DNA from: Deltaproteobacteria bacterium
GTDB taxonomy: Bacteria; Desulfobacterota; Desulfobacteria; Desulfobacterales; C00003060
DNA length: 11,764 nucleotides
Assembly: GCA_003647435.1 (NCBI GenBank)
Contig: QMMV01000029.1
Coordinates: forward strand, 1-11,764
Direction: 5' to 3'
Part shown: piece by piece, positions 7,299 to 11,764 of the stretch
Layout of the letters: the number at the start of each line of letters is the position of its first letter
Numbering within the stretch: the first letter of the stretch is position 1
Translations under genes and position numbers: made by a program
The notes under the pieces: generated by a model
What the model was told of the DNA's origin: nothing
Database searches by the model: none
The model's input: the letters and a program-made list of their open reading frames with translations, nothing else

Positions 7299-8681
7299 TT
7301 ATAACTTTGCATGCGAGTTGTGAAGGCTTTTGGCATTTCCTTTGACTCGTTTCGCAATAGCCCGGCTTGCAAGGATTCCACTCGCCGAGGCCTGAAGCAG
7401 CCCGCGGGTGATCCCCGCGCCGTCGCCAATTGCAAAGAGATTGCTCACTTCTGTTTCGAGTTCCGGTGACAGTTCAACCCTGTTGGAGTAAAACTTTGTC
7501 TCCACGCCGTAGAGAAGCGTGTGTCGTGAATATACGCCGGGCGCCAACTTGTCAAGCGCTTGAAGCATTTCGATAATGTTCAGCAGGTGGCGATAGGGTA
7601 ATACAAAGCTCAAATCGCCCGGGGTTGTATCGAGAAGTGTCGGCCGGGTAAGGCACCGCTCAATACGTTCCGCGGTGCTGCGCCGGCCTGCTAACAGGTC
7701 CCCTAACCTTTGAATAATTATACCACCCCCCAGAAGGTTTGCCAGTTTTGCTATGTGAATGCCGTAGGCAATAGGATCATCGAAAGGTTCTGTAAAGGCG
7801 CTGCTTACCAGGATGGAAAAATTTGTGTTTGAGCTTGTTCTGGTGGCGTAGCTGTGGCCGTTTACGGTGAGGAGTTCACCGTTTTTCTCGGCAACAACCT
7901 CTCCATACGGGTTCATACAAAAGGTGCGCACCTTGTCGTCGAAGGTCTTGGAATGGAAAATGAATTTCGCTTCGTAGGTCGTATCGGTAATCTCCTTAAG
8001 CACGGGGGCCGGCAATTCCACGCGCACACCGATGTCAACAGGGTTCGTCTTGGTTTTGAGTCCCATCGATTTTGCCTCCTTTTTCATCCAGCTTGCGCCT
8101 GATCGGCCCGGGGCAGCGATGACGAAACGGCTTGGAATAATTTGACCATCAGCAAGCTTGACCCCCAGGATTCTGCCATTTTCAGCCAGGAGGTGTTGGA
8201 CCCGGCAGCGGGTGCGTATCTCGACTCGCCCCTCCAGGGCCCGTTGCAGACGCCCGAGAACAAGGGGGCATTTTTCGGTGCCGATATGCCGAATCCGCAT
8301 GGGTATGAGCTCAAGATCAGCAAGGCGGGCACGGTCAGCAAGGTCTTCGAATTTTTCGGATACGTTTCCGAAGACATGGTGTGGCGCTCCGTGAGCCTCA
8401 TAAATTTCATCGGCTGTGCTGAGAAGCTGGAAAAGGGATTCTCGCTTAAGGAATTCACCTAAGAATCCGCCGACCTCAGTGGAAAGTGTCAATTTGCCAT
8501 CACTGTACGCCCCGGCTCCTCCCCAGCCGCAAAGCATATCATCAGGGTTCATGCGATTACGCTGGTTCAGGCCCTTGCCTTGCTCCAATAAGAGAACAGG
8601 TTTAATGCCGAGTTCGGCCAGGGTCAGCGCTGCAAAGATACCGGCGGGGCCGGCGCCAACAATAACAACTTCGTAGTCCAT
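7299..8681 (-). CDS. FAD-dependent dehydrogenase (COG2509-type)
   Basis: The 460-aa flavoprotein has an N-terminal Rossmann fold: VVIVGAGPAG (GxGxxG at residues 9-14) with Glu33 ending beta-2 to bind the FAD ribose. The CGWGGAGAYSDGKLTLS segment is characteristic of this uncharacterised dehydrogenase family. A C-terminal FAD-contact motif, IGDGAGITRG (GDGAG at 419-423), completes the fold. The substrate is unknown for the family. The open frame extends to a TTG at 8756, but ATG 8681 is chosen because the flavin fold begins directly there and GGGGAG lies 8 nt upstream. No signal peptide is visible, so it is cytosolic. It is monocistronic: gpmI is convergent, and the repeat array with dinB lies upstream. 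Confidence 0.92.
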   Translation of the reverse strand: MDYEVVIVGAGPAGIFAALTLAELGIKPVLLLEQGKGLNQRNRMNPDDMLCGWGGAGAYSDGKLTLSTEVGGFLGEFLKRESLFQLLSTADEIYEAHGAPHHVFGNVSEKFEDLADRARLADLELIPMRIRHIGTEKCPLVLGRLQRALEGRVEIRTRCRVQHLLAENGRILGVKLADGQIIPSRFVIAAPGRSGASWMKKEAKSMGLKTKTNPVDIGVRVELPAPVLKEITDTTYEAKFIFHSKTFDDKVRTFCMNPYGEVVAEKNGELLTVNGHSYATRTSSNTNFSILVSSAFTEPFDDPIAYGIHIAKLANLLGGGIIIQRLGDLLAGRRSTAERIERCLTRPTLLDTTPGDLSFVLPYRHLLNIIEMLQALDKLAPGVYSRHTLLYGVETKFYSNRVELSPELETEVSNLFAIGDGAGITRGLLQASASGILASRAIAKRVKGNAKSLHNSHAKL

Positions 8682-8792
8682 AGATTTCTCCCCGATAGTA
8701 TCTACTTGATGATCAGCTTTAGAGATTCTGGCCCCGTGAGGCCTGCATACTGTCAATGGACGGCACTAACTTCATTGCTTAAGATGAACTTT

Positions 8793-8868
8793 CATTTTTC
8801 GTAACAATTGAGGTTTTTGAAAACATCCGTGTCTATTTTTGAAAAGAGCCAAGCTATTACCATTTTTC
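8793..8868 (+). repeat. Family 1 repeat, empty unit (first unit of a tandem array)
   Basis: The unit runs from a boundary CATTTTTC (8793-8800) through GTAACAATTGAGGTTTTTGA (8801-8820) and AACATCCGTGTC to TTACCATTTTTC (8857-8868). Its left half (8793-8826) matches 8861-8894 at about 30 of 34 positions. Its right half (8827-8868) matches 8975-9018 with a 2-nt indel. It lacks the 80-bp palindromic insert of the next unit, so it shows what an unoccupied site looks like. Confidence 0.8.
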
Positions 8869-9018
8869 GTATCAGTTTAGATTTTTGAAAACATTATTGC
8901 GGACAGGCCATCCGATTGGAGACTGGCTCTCTGTCTGAGTTTGAGACGGTCTCCAATCGGATGGCCTGTCCATTCCGTATGTCTGTTTTTTAAAAGAGCT
9001 AAAGTGTTACCATTTTTC
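8869..9018 (+). repeat. Family 1 repeat, filled unit carrying a palindromic insert
   Basis: This 150-bp unit starts GTATCAGTTT (8869) and ends TTACCATTTTTC (9007-9018), the same 12-mer that ends the preceding unit. Compared with that unit it has 80 extra bases (8895-8974). These contain perfect 23-bp inverted arms, 8901-8923 and 8949-8971 (GGACAGGCCATC... and its complement), around a 25-nt loop (8924-8948). The last 12 bases also encode the end of dinB on the minus strand. Confidence 0.85.
8901..8971. repeat. Long perfect hairpin (23-bp arms, 25-nt loop)
   Basis: Arms 8901-8923 and 8949-8971 are exact reverse complements, and pairing stops immediately on both sides. The GGACAGGC core recalls REP-type palindromes mobilised by RAYT (TnpA-REP) enzymes, but that is a resemblance only. 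As RNA it would be a very stable stem downstream of dinB on the minus strand. It has no following U-run, so it is not a clear terminator. Confidence 0.9.
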
Positions 9019-10035
9019 TAATTTGCTGACCCTTATCCCTATGAGTCGCACCTTTTTTTTCAGCTCGATCCTGTTGAGGCAATCGAAAGCGGCCCTTTTT
9101 ATATCCTCGAATGAATCTGTGTGCTCATAAAGGGATTTTGCCCTCGTGTGTGTTTCAAAATCGCTGAACCTGATCTTTACGGTAACTGTCCTGGCCTTAT
9201 AACCTCTTTCCCTGATATTTTTAACCACCTGTTTTGTAATCTCTACCAGCGTTTTTCTAAGGATCTGTATGTTACCAATATCCTTTTGAAAGGTTATTTC
9301 CCTGCCTGAGGATTTTGGCTCCCTGTGCACGATAATCGGACTATCGTCTATCCCCCGTGATGCATCATAGAGATATCTCCCGTAGGATTTGCCAAATCTT
9401 TCAATTAGTTTATTCAGGGAGATCGAAGCAAGTTCACCTATCGTTCTTATACCCATTTCCTTGAGATATGCAGTATTTTTCGGACCAACACCCCGGAGTT
9501 TTCTCACAGGCAATGGCCAGATGCTGTGTTCTATGTCCTCTTCTGCAATTATTGTGAGGCCATCCGGCTTGTCCATATCAGACGCTATCTTTGCGAGTAG
9601 TTTGTTTGGAGCGATTCCTATAGAGCAAGTAAGCCCCGTCTCTTTTTTGATTCTTTTCTTAATCTCCTTGGCGATTTCCTCAGATCCGTTCCTGATCTCC
9701 GATATATCCAGGAAAGCCTCATCGATTCCCGCCTCTTCAATTATCGGGGTGAATTCTCTGAGGATTTTTTTAATCATTTTTGATACCCTGGAATAATCCT
9801 TGTAATCGACAGGCAGAAATACAGCATCGGGGCAAAGCTTATACGCGGTCCTTAACGGCATCGCAGAGTGTATTCCGAATTTCCTCGCCTCATAAGATGC
9901 AGTTGATACCACACCCCTTTTTGTCGGATCTCCCTTGCCTCCGATCACCAGGGGTTTTCCTGCCAGTTCAGGGCGTCTTTGTTGCTCAATGGAAGCAAAA
10001 AAGGCATCCATATCTATGTGGAGGATTCGCCTCAT
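9007..10035 (-). CDS. dinB: DNA polymerase IV (Y-family, DinB)
   Basis: This 342-aa translesion polymerase has the Y-family catalytic set: D8 and D10 in HIDMDAFF with steric-gate F13, SYEAR (47-51), and D105/E106 in GIDEAFLD. A helix-hairpin-helix region (LRGVGPKNTAYLKEMG) and a little-finger domain ending VRLIGIRVSKL follow. The open frame continues 78 codons upstream through repeat copy B. I choose ATG 10035 because the family begins at MRRILHIDMD. No convincing SD precedes this ATG. The last three residues (EKW) and the TAA come from the 12-mer shared by repeat units, and the usual terminal clamp-binding QLxLF-type motif is absent. The tail may therefore have been truncated by repeat insertion. 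No LexA box was recognised. Confidence 0.95.
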   Translation of the reverse strand: MRRILHIDMDAFFASIEQQRRPELAGKPLVIGGKGDPTKRGVVSTASYEARKFGIHSAMPLRTAYKLCPDAVFLPVDYKDYSRVSKMIKKILREFTPIIEEAGIDEAFLDISEIRNGSEEIAKEIKKRIKKETGLTCSIGIAPNKLLAKIASDMDKPDGLTIIAEEDIEHSIWPLPVRKLRGVGPKNTAYLKEMGIRTIGELASISLNKLIERFGKSYGRYLYDASRGIDDSPIIVHREPKSSGREITFQKDIGNIQILRKTLVEITKQVVKNIRERGYKARTVTVKIRFSDFETHTRAKSLYEHTDSFEDIKRAAFDCLNRIELKKKVRLIGIRVSKLEKW

Positions 10036-10095
10036 AAACAGGACAGTGGCGAAATGGCTATTGCAAGCGTGACTGCTCAGGTTGTCAGGTTCACA

Positions 10096-10213
10096 GTTCA
10101 CGGTTGGTTGCCTTGTCCTCTTCGTATTTCTTGAGATGTAACCGCCGAGCCATTCTTTATGAAAGGGAGTAGCAACCTTACGAAGCTCAAATTTCGTTCG
10201 TTTAACCGTGAAC
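10096..10213 (-). repeat. Family 2 repeat, copy B (upstream of dinB)
   Basis: This is a minus-strand copy of the element at 5432-5558, bounded by perfect 10-bp inverted repeats GTTCACGGTT (10096-10105) and AACCGTGAAC (10204-10213) around 98 bp. An extra GGTTCAC-like half-site precedes it at 10088-10094. It ends 60 bp before the dinB ATG and points the same way as dinB, mirroring copy A and gpmI. Its reading frame is open and in phase with dinB but is probably not translated. It differs from copy A at about 13-14 interior positions, nearly all of which would change amino acids. Confidence 0.85.
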
Positions 10214-10346
10214 CCCTCGCCCAGACCCGGCTTCCCCGTCCGATTGCGTTGAAAGTTCCGCCGTAGCATTCAGCACGAGCTTGTCAAGAATGCATATCAA
10301 GTCGCACCAGGGCAGGCGTGAATCCCGGAACGTGGAACCCGGGCAG

Positions 10347-10526
10347 TTACTTGCAGGCATTATATCTCCGGTGTAGAGGTATGGCAAACATAATATCTGT
10401 GGGTGTCGCCATGCTGGAATGCCGCCCTGCCGCAACGGCCAGCTTCTCGTTGTCTGCAAATGTCAGGGCCCTGAGAAAAGGACTTTCAGCGATTCCCCCT
10501 GTGTTTAATACACCTTGCCTTCCCAT
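10347..10526 (-). CDS. Candidate small protein (59 aa) overlapping the end of the DUF488 gene
   Basis: The ORF starts at ATG 10526 (MGRQGVLNTGG...) inside the 3' end of the DUF488 gene, overlapping it by 22 bp in another frame, and stops at 10347-10349. AAAGGA lies about 6 nt upstream of the ATG, a good SD, although it also encodes Glu-Lys-Asp of DUF488. The product has a mixed, protein-like composition (LTFADNEKLAVAAG, ATPTDIMFAIP) with no signal peptide or TM segment. I do not recognise it. The overlap suggests translational coupling with DUF488. It could also be a decayed C-terminal fragment or chance, since other frames here are also open. Confidence 0.4.
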   Translation of the reverse strand: MGRQGVLNTGGIAESPFLRALTFADNEKLAVAAGRHSSMATPTDIMFAIPLHRRYNACK

Positions 10527-10936
10527 GTCTTATCCTTTTCAATGATGTGAATTACTCGCCATTTTTTTTCTTTTAGGGTTTGGCTGATAAATCTGCGATG
10601 ACAGCGCCACGGGAACCTTTCTGCACACATAATGGCGGAAGCCGTCCCTTCCGCTACCTTTTCTAATTTATCGAGTCCTTTTAAATAATCATCCTTCTTC
10701 ATATAGGTCTCATATCCGCCCTTCCTGTATCCACCCAGTTCTGTTCCCAAGAAGATATATTTAATGCCTTCTGCGTCTAATATCTGCTTAGACCTTTCTT
10801 GCCTGAAGTGTTCAATCTTGCTGGTAGGAAACCTTCTTACATCTATAAGACACCTTACACCATAGTGCTTTAATATCTGAAGAAACTCCTTCGGGCTGCG
10901 GGTGCTTGAGCCGATTGTATAGACAGTCCGCTTCAT
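10505..10936 (-). CDS. DUF488 family protein
   Basis: The 143-aa protein has the family's conserved blocks. YTIGSS (6-11) is at the N-terminus, followed by IDVRRFPTSK (31-40) and LGTELGGYRK (63-72). The cysteine/histidine cluster C-A-E-x-x-P-x-x-C-H-R has C104, E106, C112, H113 and R114. The biochemical function of DUF488 is not established. The conserved Arg/Cys/His set suggests binding of an anionic ligand or a catalytic role. The length is within the family range, so it appears intact. The start is ATG 10936, with only a weak purine stretch (AGAAG) close upstream. It is followed by the overlapping 59-aa ORF and then dinB on the same strand, about 470 bp away from the dinB start and separated by repeat copy B. 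Confidence 0.9.
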   Translation of the reverse strand: MKRTVYTIGSSTRSPKEFLQILKHYGVRCLIDVRRFPTSKIEHFRQERSKQILDAEGIKYIFLGTELGGYRKGGYETYMKKDDYLKGLDKLEKVAEGTASAIMCAERFPWRCHRRFISQTLKEKKWRVIHIIEKDKTWEGKVY

Positions 10937-11088
10937 AGCTTCTGCAGGGAGATTTTCCTTTTAACTTTAAGTTCTTCTAATTATTTGAGAGCCTTTTACG
11001 ATGTAGAATTTTCCCCGGAGCGTGAAAAAAAGTAGAAAGGGAGCATGTTGCGGCATGAACGTAGTGGCAGCAAGCCGGCTCTGCTGGA

Positions 11089-11319
11089 TTAATCCGGCTT
11101 ACCGGCCACCCAACTGTCTAAATCCGTCGGGGGGGTGATATCCTCGATCATGTCCCACTCATCCCAGCCGGTCGCCTGTCTGGAGACGTCGCTGGCGGCC
11201 AACTCGGGAGAAGCATAAGAGCCGAGCTCCACCCCGTCTATCGACAAGAGCCAGTTATCAGGTTTGCCGGGGTCAGGACGAATGGAAAACCTGCCGATTT
11301 TTGTATCGTAGTACCACAT
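11089..11319 (-). CDS. Small hypothetical protein (76 aa)
   Basis: The acidic, tryptophan-rich product has no signal peptide or membrane segment. It begins MWYYDTKIGRFSIRP, continues LSIDGVELGSYASPELAASDVSRQ, and has TGWDEWD in its second half. The pattern of aromatic beta-strands, then a GxYxSPxxAAxDV helix, then WDxW looks like a compact conserved domain. I recall similar short WYY...G.Y.SP...A proteins in proteobacteria, but none with a function I can name. The start is ATG 11319 with a G-rich AAGGGGGG run unusually close (1 nt). A GGA 13-16 nt upstream is an alternative ribosome contact. A 7-bp inverted repeat, AAGCCGG (11072-11078) and CCGGCTT (11094-11100), spans the stop codon. Confidence 0.7.
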   Translation of the reverse strand: MWYYDTKIGRFSIRPDPGKPDNWLLSIDGVELGSYASPELAASDVSRQATGWDEWDMIEDITPPTDLDSWVAGKPD

Positions 11320-11405
11320 ACCCCCCTTATTCCTTTACCAGACTGAAAGGGTTTCTACAAGCAAAATAAGGATAATGTTGGGGGTGTTGAATACGTCGGA
11401 TAGGG

Positions 11406-11434
11406 TTGACAAGAAGAAGACCAGGCCTTAAAGT
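11406..11434 (+). promoter_or_regulatory. Candidate sigma-70 promoter
   Basis: A perfect TTGACA (11406-11411) and TAAAGT (11429-11434) are separated by 17 bp. The next translated feature on this strand is the 33-codon ORF at 11546, giving a leader of about 105 nt that includes the repeat unit at 11478-11529. Confidence 0.4.
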
Positions 11435-11477
11435 TCCTTCTATAAATTCCACAAAGCCCAGGATGTTGAAAAAGGGG

Positions 11478-11529
11478 ATCAGTTCAGATTTTTGGAAATG
11501 CTTGTTTTTTAAAAGGGCTGAAGTGACAC
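11478..11529 (+). repeat. Family 1 repeat, diverged empty unit
   Basis: ATCAGTTCAGATTTTTGGAA (11478-11497) is followed by TGTTTTTTAAAAGGGCTGAA (11503-11522) and GTGACAC. These match the left and right halves of the unit at 8869-9018 without the 80-bp insert. It lies 4 bp before the strong SD of the 33-aa ORF. Confidence 0.65.
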
Positions 11530-11545
11530 AAAAAAGGAGGTTTTC

Positions 11546-11647
11546 ATGAGATCTGTTGGGTGGTGCCGTTACCTTAAAGCCGCCCCCCTGGCAGAAGATG
11601 TTGTAGATGAAGCCGCAGAAAGGTTGCTTGAAACTATTCTACTTTAG
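11546..11647 (+). CDS. Candidate 33-aa ORF with near-perfect Shine-Dalgarno sequence
   Basis: ATG 11546 is preceded by AAAGGAGG (11533-11540) with 5-nt spacing, the strongest ribosome-binding site in the window. The product reads MRSVGWCRYLKAAPLAEDVV followed by an acidic amphipathic stretch DEAAERLLETILL, then TAG. The frame continues past TAG for 17 codons (NYPELDFDLN...) to a TGA at 11699-11701 inside the next repeat. The sequence ...TILL-stop-NYPELDFD would be smooth if TAG had been CAG. It may therefore be a broken 5' gene fragment, a true mini-protein, or a UAG-readthrough ORF. The function is unknown. It sits between two repeat copies. Confidence 0.45.
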   Translation: MRSVGWCRYLKAAPLAEDVVDEAAERLLETILL

Positions 11648-11681
11648 AATTATCCTGAGCTGGATTTTGACTTGAATTCTG

Positions 11682-11764
11682 GTATCAGTTTAGCTTTTTG
11701 AAAATATTATTGCGGACAGGCCATCCGATTGGAGACCGTCTCAAACTCAGACAGTGAGCCAGTC
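11682..11764 (+). repeat. Family 1 repeat, filled copy with inverted loop (cut by window end)
   Basis: The left flank (11682-11713, GTATCAGTTTAG...) matches 8869-8900 at 30 of 32 positions. The left arm (11714-11736) is identical to 8901-8923 over 23 bp. The 25-nt loop (11737-11761) is the reverse complement of 8924-8948 with one mismatch. GTC at 11762-11764 is the first bases of the expected right arm, and the rest lies beyond the window. Confidence 0.85.

Noticed and set aside
8682..8756. 25-codon N-terminal extension of the FAD dehydrogenase from TTG 8756
   Set aside because: The Rossmann fold begins right at ATG 8681, which has a good GGGGAG SD. The extension has no family-like sequence.
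8793..9018. CRISPR array
   Set aside because: There are only two adjacent units of unequal length (68 and 150 bp), no regular spacers and no cas genes. The units match each other along their whole length apart from one insertion.
10036..10269. N-terminal extension of DinB by 78 codons (ATG 10269)
   Set aside because: The DinB family starts at MRRILHIDMD. The extension reads through the family 2 repeat, has no SD, and its substitutions against copy A show no coding constraint.
11072..11100. Intrinsic terminator of the 76-aa gene
   Set aside because: The 7-bp arms have a 15-nt loop spanning the stop codon and no U-tract. It is noted within the gene entry only.

Overview
The window looks like a chromosomal segment of a Gram-negative (diderm) bacterium. 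Three genes point to an outer membrane: a LolA-like periplasmic protein, a signal-peptide-bearing beta-barrel ending in an aromatic residue, and a LolD/MacB-type ABC ATPase. Base composition is intermediate and the gene mix would suit a Desulfobacterota-like (deltaproteobacterial) organism, but that placement is inference only.

Layout: (1) 1-245 is an AT-rich leader holding a diverged repeat copy and a candidate promoter. (2) 261-4306 (+) is a tight four-gene operon: ABC ATPase, FtsX-type permease, LolA-like protein, outer-membrane beta-barrel. It reads as one trans-envelope export or lipid-trafficking machine. (3) 4403-5350 (-) is a patatin-like phospholipase, convergent with the operon. (4) 5623-7176 (+) is gpmI, cofactor-independent phosphoglycerate mutase, with a 127-bp terminally inverted repeat just upstream. 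(5) 7299-8681 (-) is a COG2509-type FAD-dependent dehydrogenase. (6) 8793-9018 is a two-unit repeat array whose second unit carries an 80-bp insert with 23-bp perfect inverted arms. (7) 9007-10035 (-) is dinB (DNA polymerase IV), whose last codons and stop lie inside that array. The second copy of the gpmI-upstream repeat lies just 5' of dinB in the same relative orientation. (8) 10347-10936 (-) is a DUF488 gene followed by an overlapping small ORF. (9) 11089-11319 (-) is a 76-aa hypothetical gene. (10) 11320-11764 holds a candidate promoter, a 33-codon ORF with a near-perfect Shine-Dalgarno sequence, and two more copies of the repeat seen in the array, one cut off by the window end.

The protein-coding genes mostly belong to known families. 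The unusual part is non-coding: two unrelated repeat families. Family 1 (a 32-bp left flank plus a palindromic insert) occurs in filled and empty forms. In the two best filled copies the 25-bp loop between the arms is inverted relative to identical flanks. Family 2 (IR-bounded, about 120 bp) occurs twice, each time about 60-64 bp upstream of a start codon and co-oriented with the gene. No transposase, integrase, CRISPR array, rRNA or tRNA was seen.
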